NCBI GenBank assembly: GCA_963719345.1
Contig: CAVRCA010000007.1
Coordinates: 1 to 64,000 of the forward strand
Source of the DNA: CAVRCA01 sp963719345
Lineage (GTDB): Bacteria; Pseudomonadota; Alphaproteobacteria; Acetobacterales; Acetobacteraceae
Direction of reading: 5' to 3'
Length of the DNA stretch: 64,000 bases
The translations under genes were made by a program, and so were the position numbers. The notes below the pieces were generated by a model that ran no database searches, was not told where the DNA came from, and saw only the letters and a list, made by a program, of their open reading frames with translations. Of the stretch, positions 17,979-28,305 are shown one piece after another (the stretch's first letter is position 1; the number at the start of each line of letters is the position of its first letter).

Positions 17979-19223
17979 CTATGCCTTCACGAACGGGCAG
18001 CCCAGCCGTTCCATCGAGAGGAAAACGTCCTCCGCCGGGACGTGGCCGACCTGCTTGTAATAGTCGTATGGGTATTTCGACTCGGCCGGCGATTTGACTT
18101 CCCACACGTAGGTGTCGTGGATGAATTTGCCGTCCTTGCGCACGTAACCTTTGCCGAAGATCACGTCGTCGGTCGGGATCGCCTTCATCTGGTCGGCGAC
18201 CGCGCGGCCTGACGCCTTGGCCTTGTCTACCCCGAGCGCCTGCACGCTCTTGAGGATGTGCAGCACGGCGGAATACGCCCCGCCCTGGAACATCGTCGGC
18301 TTTTTGCCGCCGGCGAGCGCGGAGAAGCGATCCGAGAACGCCCGTGTGCCGTCGTTCAGGTCCCAATAGAACGCCTCGGTGAAGAGCACGCCCTGCGCCG
18401 TCGCCAAGCCGACCGCGTCGATGTTGCCGATCGTGAACACCAGGGCCACGATCTTCTCCCCGGCGCGGGTCAGCCCGAACTCGGCGGCCTGCTTGATGCA
18501 GTTGGTCGTGTCGTCGCCCGCGTTGCCGAGGCAGATCACCTTGGCGCCGCTGGCCTGGGCAGAAATCAGCGCGCTCGAGAAATCCGTCGTGCCAGGGAAC
18601 GCGTAGAAGGTGCCGCCGAGCACCTTGCCGCCGCTCGCATTGATGGTCTCGGTCGCATAATCCTGCATGGAATGGCCGCTGATGTAGTCGGCGGTGATGA
18701 AGTACCAGGTGTTGCCGCCGCCTTTGGTCACCACCTGCGCAACGGCGTGCGAGTTGGCCCACAGATCGTACGTCCAATGGATCTGGTTTTCGTTGCAATA
18801 CTTGCCGGTCAGATCGGGGACGCCGGCGCCGGTGAACACGACCAGCTTGTCCTTCTGCTTGGCGATCGATCCGACCGAGATCGCGGCGGCCGATTGCGGC
18901 ACGCCGATCACCGCGTCCACGCCGCCCTGGTCGTACCAGCCACGCGCGATCGTCGTCGCCGTGTCGACGCTGGTGGACATGTCACCGACGATCACCTCGG
19001 CACGAATGCCGGGATTGGCCTTCATGAAATCCTCGGCCGCCATCTTGGCGGTGATGAACGATCTCGGGCCGTCATTGTCGGCGTAGGTGCCGCTCTGGTC
19101 GTTGAGCAGGCCGATCCGGTACACCGCGTCGCTCGCTCGGACGCGACCGGGCAGCAGCAGCGTCGGCATCGCGAGCGCGGCCCCGCCCAACACCGCCCGC
19201 CGGCCAACTTGACGTTCCGTCAT
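17979..19223 (-). CDS. ABC transporter substrate-binding protein, type I (branched-chain amino acid/aromatic acid class)
   Basis: Periplasmic ligand-binding protein of 414 residues. Start at ATG 19223 (MTERQVGRRAVLGG) with a Tat-type signal: RR, hydrophobic stretch, GRVRASD. The mature part starts YRIGLLNDQSGTYADNDG, the Peripla_BP_6 signature. The mid-region (TWYFITADYISG, GTTDFSSALISAQASGAKVI) is typical of the HAAT/aromatic-acid sub-group. No permease or ATPase gene is adjacent; its partners are enzymes, starting with the NDP-forming acyl-CoA synthetase 20 bp upstream. It resembles the second solute-binding protein at 30.9 kb over its whole length. Confidence 0.9.
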   Translation of the reverse strand: MTERQVGRRAVLGGAALAMPTLLLPGRVRASDAVYRIGLLNDQSGTYADNDGPRSFITAKMAAEDFMKANPGIRAEVIVGDMSTSVDTATTIARGWYDQGGVDAVIGVPQSAAAISVGSIAKQKDKLVVFTGAGVPDLTGKYCNENQIHWTYDLWANSHAVAQVVTKGGGNTWYFITADYISGHSMQDYATETINASGGKVLGGTFYAFPGTTDFSSALISAQASGAKVICLGNAGDDTTNCIKQAAEFGLTRAGEKIVALVFTIGNIDAVGLATAQGVLFTEAFYWDLNDGTRAFSDRFSALAGGKKPTMFQGGAYSAVLHILKSVQALGVDKAKASGRAVADQMKAIPTDDVIFGKGYVRKDGKFIHDTYVWEVKSPAESKYPYDYYKQVGHVPAEDVFLSMERLGCPFVKA

Positions 19224-19243
19224 CGCTGTTCCCGTTCCTTCAA

Positions 19244-21341
19244 TCAATTGCGCCACACGGCCAGGGCGTCGAGGGCTTCGACGTGCGCGCCGCGCACCCA
19301 GAGCGGGTTGACGTCGAGTGCCTCCAGGTCCGCGCCGAGTGCGAGGGCGGCGTCGCCGATGCGGGCCACGGCATTCGCGAGCGCATCGAGGTCGGCCGGG
19401 GGCACGCCGCGCTGGCCGTGCAGCAGCTTGGTTCCCTTCAACTCGCCGAGCATCCGGCGCACCTCCTCGGGTGCCACGGGCAACACGCGCAGCGCGACAT
19501 CCTGCAATATTTCGACGAAGATGCCGCCGAGGCCGACGGCGATGACGGGACCCCATTGCGCATCGCGTGTGCAGCCGACGAACAGTTCGAGCCCGCGCTC
19601 GCGCATCGGCGAGACGAGCACGCCGTCGACCTTCGCTCCCTGGGGTGCCGCCGCAGTGATGCGATGGAAGGCGGCCTCGATCGCCGCGTCCCCTTCGAGG
19701 TTGAGCGCGACCCCGCCGATATCGCTCTTGTGCAGGATGTCGGCGCTGGCGATCTTCAGCACCACCGCCCCACCGATCGCACGAGCGGCGGCAACGGCGG
19801 TTGCCGCATCCGTCGCCACGGTCGCCGGCACCACCGGGACGCCGTGCTCCGCGAGATGGCCGAGGACGGCGCGTTCCGTGCGCGGCTGCGCCGTGACCAC
19901 GCCTGCAGCGGCGGCGGGCAACCATGGCTGCCTTGTGCGCAGTTGCTGCTCGGACCACCGCCACGCGTGCCCCAGGGCGCTGATGCCATGCGCGATGCCG
20001 GCCGAGACATAGGGCAGATCGAGTTCGGCGATGATCCGCATCCCGGTCTCGGTAACGGGCTTGAAGGTGTGGCTGATCAGCAACGACGGGATCTTCGGGT
20101 TTTTCAGGCCGACGCCGATGCTGCGCAGCGCGTCGATGTAGAAACCGGTCGCCTGCTCCTCCGTCGTCGGCACGTCGAACAGGCAGACAAGGGCCGCGAA
20201 CTCCGGCTGCTCCGTCATGATCCGCAGCGCGCGCTCGAACAGCACGGGCTCGGTGACGGCGCCGCCGGTGATGTCGAGCGGATTGTGCGCCGTCCCGAAA
20301 CTCGGCAGCATTTCGTCCAGCGCCGTCTCCGCCGCCTTCGACAGGGGCGGCAAGGCGATGTCCTCGGCGGTCGCGCGGTCGGCCGCGATCTCGCAGGCGC
20401 CGCCCGGAGACGGAGACCACGCCCAGCCCGCGTCGCCTCAGCACGCCCGTCCGGGCGATGACTTCGGCGGTAAACAGAAGGTCCTCGATCGAGTTGACCC
20501 GCACGACGCCGAACTGCCTGCACACGCCGTCGAACACCCGGTCATCGCCGACCAGCGCGCCGGTGTGCGCCTGCGCCGAGCGCGCGGTCACGTCGGAAAG
20601 GCCGATCTTGAGGACGACCAGAGGCTTGGCAGCCGCCAGCGCCCTCTGCGCCGTCGCCGCGAACCGATCGGCGTCGCGGATCGTCTCGACGAACATCGTG
20701 ATCGCGCGGACCCGATCGTCATCGAGCAGATGATCGATGAAAGCCGCACTGTCGAGGTCGGCCTCGTTGCCGGTGGAGATCATGTGGCTGATGCCGATCT
20801 CCTGCTGCGCGGCGAGACTGGTGATGAACGCCGCCGTGGCGCCGCTCTGGGAGATGATCGCGATCGGACCCGGCCGGGTGGGACCACGGAAGGCGCCGGT
20901 CCACAGCGGCACATCATCGAGGAAGTTGACGAACCCCAGGCAGTTCGGACCGAGCACGTTGATGCCGTGCCGCCGTGCCGCCTCGGCGAGCGTGCGCTGC
21001 TGCGCTGCCCCGTCGCTGCCGGTCTCGGCGAAGCCCGACGTGAGGATCACCGCATTGCGCGTGCCCGCCGCGCCGAGATCGGCCATCGCGTCCTCGACGC
21101 CGGCGATCGGCACCATGATCAGGCCGAGATCGACGGGCTGGCCGATCGCCGCGCACGACGTCGCGGCGGGACGGCCGTGCACGATGCCGCCGCGCCGCGC
21201 GACGAGATGCACCTCACCTTGATAGGTGCGCTTGGTGAGGTTGTCGAACGTGTTCAGCGACCAGCGGGACCGGTCGGTGGCGCCGACCAGCGCGATCGAG
21301 CGCGGCCGCAACATGGTCGACAGATCGCGCCGGTTCACCAT
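19244..21341 (-). CDS. NDP-forming acyl-CoA synthetase (acetate--CoA ligase family), one frame break
   Basis: Forms an acyl-CoA from an organic acid, CoA and ATP through succinyl-CoA-synthetase-like domains. ATG 21341 (MVNRRDLSTMLRPRSIALVG) has AGGGAG upstream; an earlier ATG at 21365 overlaps the upstream stop (TGATG) but lacks a ribosome site. The N-terminal CoA-binding domain has IALVGATD and GPNCLGF and a central ISQSGATAAF. The C-terminal ATP-grasp part has VVLKIASADILHKSDIGGV and DVNPLW. The frame is broken near 20408; removing one G from a GGG run restores SVSGGACEI. Part of the minus-strand catabolic cluster; the substrate is unknown. Confidence 0.87.
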
Positions 21342-21364
21342 GTCGGTGGTCTCCCTGTGCGGCA

Positions 21365-22420
21365 TCAGGCCGAGAAATCGAGTTTTTCCGCAATCCCGTA
21401 GCCGGCCGCCATCTCTCGCAGCTTCTCCCAGGTCGCGTCCTCGATCTCGATGCCGTTCGCGCGGCGGTCCACCTCCTTGTCGTGCTCGATCTCACCCGGA
21501 TAGTAGACCCGGCTGAACCCCTCCGCCGGCTTCGTGTCCTGCAGGTAGCGGGCGAACTCCGTCACCTCCCGCTTGAACTCCGCCAGCGGCCGGAACGCAT
21601 CGACCTTGAACACCGCCATGAAGCAGCCATCGTTGTGCCGGCCGGTCGGTTCGACGCCGAAGCCGAGTCCCGTCAGCAGGCCGCAGAGGATTTCCACCAT
21701 CACCGCCAGGCCGTAACCTTTGTAACCTTCGCTGCCGCCCAGCGGCAGCAACGCGCCGCCCTTGCGGTGCTGGGTCGGATCGGTGGTCTGCTTGCCCTCC
21801 TTGTCGATGATCCAGCCAAGCGGAACCTCCTGCTTGCGCGCCACCGCGAGCGAGATTTTCCCCGCTGCCACCGCCGAGGTGGCCATGTCGAGGAACAGCG
21901 CGCCGTCAAGGTCGGAGGGCACCGCGATCGACAGCGGATTGGTGCCAAGCCGCGGCTCGGCGCCACCGAACGGCGCGACATGCTTGGGCGAGCGGCCCGA
22001 ATCGGCGGTGATCAGGCCGATCATGCCTTGCTCGATCGCCATCAGCGGATAGCTTGCCAGCCGGCCGATATGGCCCTGGCGAAACACCGTACAGGCGGCC
22101 ACGTTGGAGGTGCGCGCCTTCTCGATCGTGTGCTTCATGGCGCGTTCGTTGACGACGTAACCGAACCCCCAATGGCCATCGACGACGGTGGTGGTCGGGC
22201 TTTCCTGTACGATCTTCCATGGCGCGCCGGGCACGATATGGCCCACCTTCACGCGCTCGATGTAGCTCGGGATCATGATGATCCCGTGCGAATCGTGCCC
22301 GGCGAGATTGGCATTGACGCAATGGCGCATGACGATCTCGGCTTCCTCGGCGGGTGCGCCGCTCGCCATCAGCAGCGCCTCGCCGATCGCCTTCACCCGT
22401 TCGGCCGGAACTCTCGGCAT
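21365..22420 (-). CDS. Ldh family NAD(P)-dependent 2-hydroxyacid dehydrogenase (malate/lactate/ureidoglycolate type)
   Basis: 351 residues, ATG 22420 behind GGGGAAG, frame intact. Family landmarks are GHDSHGIIMIPSYIERV with the catalytic histidine, ATSAVAAGKI, and GSEGYKGYGLAVMVEILCG. It belongs to the LDH2/MDH2 (YbiC-like) oxidoreductases, which oxidise 2-hydroxy acids. Its stop overlaps an alternative start of the acyl-CoA synthetase gene and it is 18 bp from the aldo/keto reductase, so all three are one transcription unit. Substrate not determinable from sequence. Confidence 0.88.
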   Translation of the reverse strand: MPRVPAERVKAIGEALLMASGAPAEEAEIVMRHCVNANLAGHDSHGIIMIPSYIERVKVGHIVPGAPWKIVQESPTTTVVDGHWGFGYVVNERAMKHTIEKARTSNVAACTVFRQGHIGRLASYPLMAIEQGMIGLITADSGRSPKHVAPFGGAEPRLGTNPLSIAVPSDLDGALFLDMATSAVAAGKISLAVARKQEVPLGWIIDKEGKQTTDPTQHRKGGALLPLGGSEGYKGYGLAVMVEILCGLLTGLGFGVEPTGRHNDGCFMAVFKVDAFRPLAEFKREVTEFARYLQDTKPAEGFSRVYYPGEIEHDKEVDRRANGIEIEDATWEKLREMAAGYGIAEKLDFSA

Positions 22421-22438
22421 CGTTCTTCCCCCAAAAAC

Positions 22439-23434
22439 CTATCGCGCTTCGCCGACGAAGCCGGCTTGCAACTCCGCCAATCGTCGCAATGCGTCCGGCG
22501 AAAGCGGTCCTTTGTTCACCGCCGCCACCGCCTGGTCCAGCTCCGCGAGGCTCGACGTGCCGACCAGCACGGTGCCGATCTCGGGATGCGCGACGGCAAA
22601 GCGCAGCGACGCCTCGACCAGATCACCCGCATCGCCCTGTTCGACGAGCGGGGACAGCCGCCGGGCCCGTTGCACGTCGGTGCGGTAGTCATGGCCGGAC
22701 CCGATCGGCTCGACGCTCGGCGCCGCGATCGGGCTGCGCGCCTCGCTGCCGGACAGCGCGCCCGCAGCCAGCACGCGGATGTTGATCAGCCCCATCCCGG
22801 CGACCCGCGCGCGCCCGATCAGATCGCCATAGTCCTGCGCCGGATAGCCCGCCGGGACGGCGGCGCCCGCGCTCGGGTTCAGCATGTTGTAGCTGACCTG
22901 TGCGGTGTCGAAGGCGCGCAACTCGATCACCGCGTGCAGCGCATCGGTCTCGCCGACCGCGGTGATGCCGAACCACCGCAGCTTGCCCTGCTCCCGCAGC
23001 CGCGCGAAGGCCGGCACCACCTCCTCGAGCACGGTGCGGACGCCCAGCGTCTCGCCACTGTCCTCGGGACCGATCGCGTTGTGCAGCTGATAGAGATCGA
23101 CCCTGTCACGCCCGAGACGACGCAGGCTTGCTTCCAGCGCGTCCGTTATCGCCTCCCCGAGCCGCGCTCGGTCCGCCGGGGGTATCCGGATTTTCGTGCC
23201 GACGATCACGTCCGCCCGCAGCGCGCGCAGCACCCGCCCGAGATTGGTCTCGGAGGCGCCGTCACCATACTGCGGCGCCGTGTCGAAGTAGTTGATGCCG
23301 TGCGCGATCGCGCGTGCCACCGCCTGCTCCTGCTCGGCCGGAGCGCCGCGCACCATCAGGCCGCCGACCGCGCCGCAACCGTAGCCCAGGACGGAAACCT
23401 TCAGCCCCGTTCGGCCGAGCGTGCGTGTCTCCAC
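22439..23434 (-). CDS. Aldo/keto reductase
   Basis: 331 residues from GTG 23434 with GGGAGG five bases upstream. Typical (beta/alpha)8 reductase motifs: LGRTGLKVSVLGYGCGAVGG, INYFDTAPQYGDG with the catalytic Asp and Tyr, VGTKIRIP with the Lys, and LYQLHNAIG with the His. NADPH-dependent reduction of an aldehyde or ketone is expected. It is in the same operon as the Ldh-family dehydrogenase downstream; a 96-bp gap separates it from the ThDP enzyme upstream. Confidence 0.88.
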   Translation of the reverse strand: METRTLGRTGLKVSVLGYGCGAVGGLMVRGAPAEQEQAVARAIAHGINYFDTAPQYGDGASETNLGRVLRALRADVIVGTKIRIPPADRARLGEAITDALEASLRRLGRDRVDLYQLHNAIGPEDSGETLGVRTVLEEVVPAFARLREQGKLRWFGITAVGETDALHAVIELRAFDTAQVSYNMLNPSAGAAVPAGYPAQDYGDLIGRARVAGMGLINIRVLAAGALSGSEARSPIAAPSVEPIGSGHDYRTDVQRARRLSPLVEQGDAGDLVEASLRFAVAHPEIGTVLVGTSSLAELDQAVAAVNKGPLSPDALRRLAELQAGFVGEAR

Positions 23435-23530
23435 CGTATCCTCCCTGCCCGCGTGCGTCGGGCCCGGAAAGGCTAGGTGGCGGGTCGGGGAGCGTCAACG
23501 CACCGTCGCCTCCCGCGCCCGATCATTCGG

Positions 23531-25069
23531 TCAGATCATCAGCTCGATCAGGAACGGCCCCTTGCGGGTCAACGACTGGCTCATCAGGTCGGCAAGCGCA
23601 TCGCAGGTCTCCGCCCGCGCCGCCTCCACGCCCATGCCTTGAGCGAGACGCGTCCAGTCGAGATCCGGGTTGCCGATGTCCAGCATGTCGAGCGCGGTGC
23701 GGCCGGGGTTCGCGCCGACATTGGCAAGCTCGCCGAGCAGGATCGCGTATTTGCGGTTCGAAAAGACGATGGTGGTCACATCCAGCTTCTCGCGCGCCTG
23801 GGTCCAAAGGCCCTGCACCGTGTACATGCCGGACCCGTCGGCTTGCAGCGCCACGACGCGGCGGCCGGGGGCGCCGATCGCCGCCCCGACGGCGAGCGGG
23901 ATACCCTCGCCGATCGCGCCGCCGCAGAGCTGCAGCCAATCGTGTGGCGCCGCGGTGCGGGTGGCAGGGAAAAAGCCACGGCCGAACGTCACCGCCTCAT
24001 CCACCACGATAGCCTGTTCCGGCAGCAAGGCGGCGACGGTCTGCGCCACCGCCTCGGGCGTCGGTGCGCCACGGGCAGGTATGGAGCGCGGGCCGGGATC
24101 GGGGGCGGCAATTTCCGGGGCACCCAGCTCGGCGCAGAGATGCGCCAGCGCCTCGGCGGCGTCGTGCTCTGGGCGGGAGAGGACGTGGATCGCCGCATCG
24201 GGGGGCGCCAACCGACCGGGCTTGCCCGGATAAGCAAAGAAGCCGACCGGATCGACGGCGCCGACCAGGATGACGTGCCTGATCCCGGCCAGCACCTGGA
24301 CGGCCTGATCCACGGGATATGGCACGCGGTCGATCGGCACCCGGCCCCGCCCGCGCGCCATCCGCGCGTTCGACCCCTGCGCCATCAGGCGCGCGCCGGT
24401 CGCCTGCGCGGTCCGGTACGCCGACAGCAGCGCGTCCTCCCGCAGGGCGCGGCCGCTCAGCAGCAGCAGCGCCGGCTCGCGACTCCGCAAAACTCCGGCG
24501 ATCTGCTTGACCACGCTCGGCGCAACCAGCGGCACGGGAGGTGCCGGCAGCGCTTGCGCCGGTTCGCCGCCCTCCGTCCAGGCGGTGTCGGCGGGCAGCA
24601 CGAGGGTGGCGATCTGGCCCGGCGACGTCCGCGCCGCCTGCACCGCGACCGCCGCGTCGGCTCCCACCGTGGCCGCGCGCGTCGCGGTGCGCACCCACGC
24701 CGAGACCGGCCGCGCCCAGCCCTCGGTGTCAGCGGTCAGCGGCGCGTCGTATGGGCGATGATAGGTCGCCTGGTCGCCGACGATGTTGACCACGCCGGAC
24801 TGCGCCCGACGCGCGTTGTGCAGATTGGCCAGCCCGTTCGCGAGGCCAGGGCCGCAATGCATCAGGGTGGCGGCCGGCTTTTCCGCCATCCGGTAGTAGC
24901 CGTCGGCGGCTCCGGTGACGACGCCCTCGAACAGGCCGAGCACGCAGCGCATCCCGGGAATGCGGTCGAGCGCGGCGACGAAGTGCATCTCGCTGGTGCC
25001 GGGATTGGAGAAGCAGGTATCGACCCCGCTCGCCAACAATGTTTGCACAAGGCTTTCGGCGCCGTTCAT
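23531..25069 (-). CDS. Thiamine diphosphate-dependent enzyme (acetolactate synthase/benzoylformate decarboxylase family)
   Basis: 512 residues from ATG 25069 (MNGAESLVQTLLASGVDTCF). The N-terminal pyrimidine domain has FSNPGTSEMHF and the cofactor-activating glutamate in LFEGVVTGAADGY. The C-terminal domain has the magnesium/ThDP motif QADGSGMYTVQ...FSNRKYAIL. Its length and SNPGTSE motif match proteins labelled acetolactate synthase large subunit in alphaproteobacteria, but the absence of a small subunit and the catabolic neighbourhood make a 2-oxo acid decarboxylase or lyase at least as likely. Confidence 0.85.
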   Translation of the reverse strand: MNGAESLVQTLLASGVDTCFSNPGTSEMHFVAALDRIPGMRCVLGLFEGVVTGAADGYYRMAEKPAATLMHCGPGLANGLANLHNARRAQSGVVNIVGDQATYHRPYDAPLTADTEGWARPVSAWVRTATRAATVGADAAVAVQAARTSPGQIATLVLPADTAWTEGGEPAQALPAPPVPLVAPSVVKQIAGVLRSREPALLLLSGRALREDALLSAYRTAQATGARLMAQGSNARMARGRGRVPIDRVPYPVDQAVQVLAGIRHVILVGAVDPVGFFAYPGKPGRLAPPDAAIHVLSRPEHDAAEALAHLCAELGAPEIAAPDPGPRSIPARGAPTPEAVAQTVAALLPEQAIVVDEAVTFGRGFFPATRTAAPHDWLQLCGGAIGEGIPLAVGAAIGAPGRRVVALQADGSGMYTVQGLWTQAREKLDVTTIVFSNRKYAILLGELANVGANPGRTALDMLDIGNPDLDWTRLAQGMGVEAARAETCDALADLMSQSLTRKGPFLIELMI

Positions 25070-25138
25070 CGCTCTCGCATCCCCGCGTGGTCCCACGCGA
25101 GACTGCCCGCGGAACGGCGGAGCTGGCAACCCGCGCGG

Positions 25139-26822
25139 CTACTGGAAGGGCAGGTAGCGGAAGCTCACCATGACGATGTTGTTGTCCGTGCTGCGGGCTG
25201 CCGCCCACTCCGTTGAACACCGAGCGGTTCGTATAAGAATACTGGAGGCCGAGCTGCATGGTCCCGTAGTTGCCGTGGAAAGCCCGCCACCAGGCGCCCA
25301 GCGTCCCTTGCACCAGGCCCGACGTGTTCGCCGTGCACGCCGCCGCGCTCAGCTCGATGTTACATCCGGCGTTCGAGTAGAGCGGGCTGCCGTAGCCAAA
25401 ACCCCTGCCGCCGGCGGTGAAGCTTTTCCGGCCGATCTGCTCGGTGCCCACGTACGCATAGGCATCGATGCTCGGAATGGGATGGCCGACCAGTCCGACC
25501 AGCGCCTCGACTTCCGGCAGCGGCTGCGGCGCGCCGCTCTGCGTCAAGGTCGCATCCGGCAGCTGACCCGAGCCGTAGCGGCCGATGCCGGTACCGGCGA
25601 GAAAACTCGCCTGAAAATCGAGGTATTTCGGCACGATGGGCACGATCGCCCCGGCACCGCCGCCACCGGCGAGCACGGTGTCGTTGCCGCCCCGGCCGAG
25701 ATTGGTGACGCGCGAACGGAAGAAGCGGGCGAGACCATAGGCCTCGAAGTGGCCGAAGCTCGCATCGTACGCGGCCTTGACGATCACGTCCGGCCCGGCG
25801 TCGAAACTGTAGTTGACTGTCGGCGCGAAGCCGCTGCCGCCCGGGTTGGTGGTGCTGGTCGTGCCCACGATCGTGCCGGTGCCGTTCGGGCCGACATAGA
25901 AGTTCGTCTGCGGATTTTCGACCGACGCGGCCAACCAGAGCTTGTGATCGGCGAGGTCGGTGGCAACCCGGAACTGCGGTTCCCGCGTCCAGGTGAAGCC
26001 CGGCACATACTGTGCGTCGATGGTGAGCGGCACATCCTCCGTTCGCGGCACGATGCCGGACTTGTTGAGCGTCAACAGGCTCCAGGCCTGTCCGGCGAGG
26101 ACGTGCAGGTTCCAGTTGGTGTTGTCGTATTGGCCGTACGCTTGGCGCAGGCGGGGATTGTAGCTGTTGCTCTCGTTGGAATTGGCGGTCGGCGCTGCGC
26201 CCTGGAAATCCGCTTCGCCGTAAGCGGTGAGCGTCTCGGCGGGCGACGGTTTACCTTCGACCAGCAAGGCGAAGCGGCTCTGCCGCGCGGTGAAGCGCGT
26301 CTCGTTCTCATGATATTGCGTGCTGTTCGGGAACGGGATGCCGTTCCAGTTGGTCGCAATATCCGCAACCTGGTTGCGGCTGCGGAAGATGCCGGCGCCT
26401 TCGACAAACCCGCCGAGCTGGATCGTGATGCCACCCACCCGGAACTGCCCCTGCTTGCCAGTGTAGGTCACCGGCTGCTCGCCGCCGGCGATCGCGGGGG
26501 TGGCCACAGGCGTGCCGGCCGGCGGCGGTGCCGCGTTGCCGAGTTGCGCCGGCGGTTGCGGGTTGGGCGGCGCCGGTGGTGTGTGGCGTGCTTCCTCCCG
26601 CGCGCGTGCGGCGTCCTGCTGCGCGGCCCGCACCTGTGCGTCGCGTTGCGAGAGGTCGCGCTTGACGTGTCGCAGTTCGTCCTGCAACGACTTGATCTGC
26701 GCCTCGATGGCGCCGATCCGCTGATTGGCGTCCTGCGCCCGCGCCCCCGGCGTCAGGCTTTCCACAGCCGCCAGGGCCGTGGTGACGAGCAGCACCGCCC
26801 GTACCACCCTTACCGTTCCCAT
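25139..26822 (-). CDS. Outer-membrane porin with coiled-coil N-terminus, one frame break near the end
   Basis: About 560 residues from ATG 26822 behind GGAGG. Signal peptide ends SLTPGARAQDA. Next comes a coiled coil (IEAQIKSLQDELRHVKRDL and on), a Pro-rich linker, and a long beta-barrel domain with alternating aromatic strands (FRVGGITIQLGGFVEGAG, LRQAYGQYDNTNWNLHVLAG). Close to the end one extra base near 25200 shifts the frame; the corrected end reads STDNNIVMVSFRYLPFQ, stop at 25139, with the terminal aromatic pattern of outer-membrane barrels. The trimer-type coiled coil plus barrel is common in acetic-acid-bacteria relatives. Solute unknown; it may serve the adjacent catabolic cluster. 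Confidence 0.82.
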
Positions 26823-26981
26823 CCGGAGTCCTCCGCGCTTGCTCCGACCTGCGGGGGGCGGCCGGCGGCGGACACCTAACCCACGCCCGCGCCGCTATCG
26901 ACGACGGGTCCGGGTCATTCCGGTGAAGGGTCGGTTACAAATCCGGCCCGACCGGATCAGGAACGGCGGGGAAGCGAACCC

Positions 26982-27764
26982 TCAGGGCGCGGCGACGTCT
27001 CCGGCCGCCTTGCGGGCTGCCTGCACCGCCTCCCGCGCCGCACGCGCCATCAGCCCGCTGTCGTTGGCGATGGTGACGAACCGGAATCCCATGTCGATCA
27101 TCCGCGCCGCATAGGCGGCGGTGCCGTTGTGCAGGCCGGCGAACTGGCCGCGCTTCTTGGTCGCGGCGAGCAGGGTCTCGTAGATGCCCAGGATCTTCGG
27201 CTCCTCGCGGTCGAGCACCGGGATCATGCCCAGCGAGAGCCCGAGATCGCTCGGCCCGACATAGATGCCGTCGATGCCCGGAACGTCGAGAATGGCGTCG
27301 ATGTTGTCGATCGCCTCCTGCGTCTCGATCATCGGGATGACCATGCAATCCACGTTGGCCGTGGTCTGGTAGCTGCTCGCCTCGCCATACATCGCCGCCC
27401 GGATCGGGCCGTTGCTGCGCTTGCCGTCCGGCGGATACTTGCAGGCGGCAACCAGGGCCTGGGCTTCCGCCGGGGTGTTCACCATCGGGCAGATCACGCC
27501 CATCGCGCCGCCGTCCAGCACCTTGCCGATGATGCCCGGCTCGTTCCAGGGGACGCGGACCAAGGGTGTGATCGGATGGGGCTGCATCGCCTGGAAGCAG
27601 GCGACCATGGACATGTAGTCCTGGACGCCGTGCTGCATATCGACCGTCACGCTGTCCCAGCCGCACTGGGCCATGACCTCGGCGGCGAACCCGGAGGGGA
27701 TGGCGAGCCACCCGTTCACCGCCGCCTTGCCGGACTTGATGCGCTGTTTGAGCTGGTTCGCCAT
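26982..27764 (-). CDS. HpcH/HpaI family aldolase (2,4-dihydroxyhept-2-enedioate type)
   Basis: Class II aldolase of the pyruvate-releasing HpcH/HpaI family. 260 residues from ATG 27764 (MANQLKQRIKSGKAAVNGWL) with GGGGA upstream. Key text: TVDMQHGVQDY, VRVPWNEPGIIGKVLDGGAMGV with the conserved Arg, and VIPMIETQEAIDNIDAI and GIYVGPSDLGLSLG holding metal ligands. It cleaves 4-hydroxy-2-oxo acids to pyruvate and an aldehyde. It is divergent from copC and may belong functionally to the catabolic cluster to its left. Confidence 0.88.
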   Translation of the reverse strand: MANQLKQRIKSGKAAVNGWLAIPSGFAAEVMAQCGWDSVTVDMQHGVQDYMSMVACFQAMQPHPITPLVRVPWNEPGIIGKVLDGGAMGVICPMVNTPAEAQALVAACKYPPDGKRSNGPIRAAMYGEASSYQTTANVDCMVIPMIETQEAIDNIDAILDVPGIDGIYVGPSDLGLSLGMIPVLDREEPKILGIYETLLAATKKRGQFAGLHNGTAAYAARMIDMGFRFVTIANDSGLMARAAREAVQAARKAAGDVAAP

Positions 27765-27915
27765 GATCGTTTCCCCGTCCGCCGCTGATCGGGTCACGCT
27801 AGGCGGCCGGCACCCGGGGCGTCAACGGAACCGCACGACGTGCGGCCAAGCCGGTCCGCGGATTGAACACCCGAGGTGCCTGCGCTAGATGCGCGCCGGC
27901 CAACAGGAGGCGTCC

Positions 27916-28302
27916 GTGCCGCAGCTCTGCTTGAGGCCTATGCAAACCGTTCTCCCCGCCGGACTTCTCCTCGCCGGCCTTCTCCTCCTTCTGCCTGGAG
28001 CCGCCCTCGCCCACGCAATCCTCCTGCAGAGTCAGCCGCCGGCGGGGGGAACGACGGCGGCCGGGCCAACTCAGATCGTCCTGCGGTTCAACAGCCGGAT
28101 CGACGGCGGCCGCTCGCGCGTGGCCCTGGCCACGCCCGACCATGAACAGACCGTGCTGAAGGTCGCCCTGGACGCCCCGCCCGACATCCTCCGGGCCGAG
28201 GCGATGCTGGTTCCGGGCAGCTACGTGGTCCACTGGCAGGTGCTCGCCGTCGACGGTCACATCACCCGCGGCGACGTGCCGTTCACGGTCCTGGAGCACT
28301 AG
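27916..28302 (+). CDS. copC: CopC-domain periplasmic copper-binding protein
   Basis: 128 residues if started at GTG 27916, which has AGGAGG five bases upstream; an in-frame ATG at 27940 has only GAGG three to four bases away. Signal peptide LLLLLPGAALA is followed by HAILLQSQPPAGG, so the mature protein begins with the histidine that forms the Cu(II) site in CopC. LAVDGHITRGDVPFTVLE closes the cupredoxin-like fold and supplies further ligands. copD follows 3 bp later, the classic pair for copper uptake or resistance. Confidence 0.9.
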   Translation: MPQLCLRPMQTVLPAGLLLAGLLLLLPGAALAHAILLQSQPPAGGTTAAGPTQIVLRFNSRIDGGRSRVALATPDHEQTVLKVALDAPPDILRAEAMLVPGSYVVHWQVLAVDGHITRGDVPFTVLEH

Positions 28303-28305
28303 CGC

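Noticed and set aside
17979..21365. A 1,128-residue frame joining acyl-CoA synthetase and binding protein
   Set aside because: The middle 300 residues are Arg/Gly-rich nonsense. One extra G near 20408 displaces the synthetase frame, whose true C-terminus ends at 19244; the binding protein has its own Tat signal at 19223.
24729..26822. A 697-residue porin frame running into the ThDP enzyme gene
   Set aside because: Correcting one base near 25200 gives a normal barrel C-terminus (YLPFQ) with stop at 25139.
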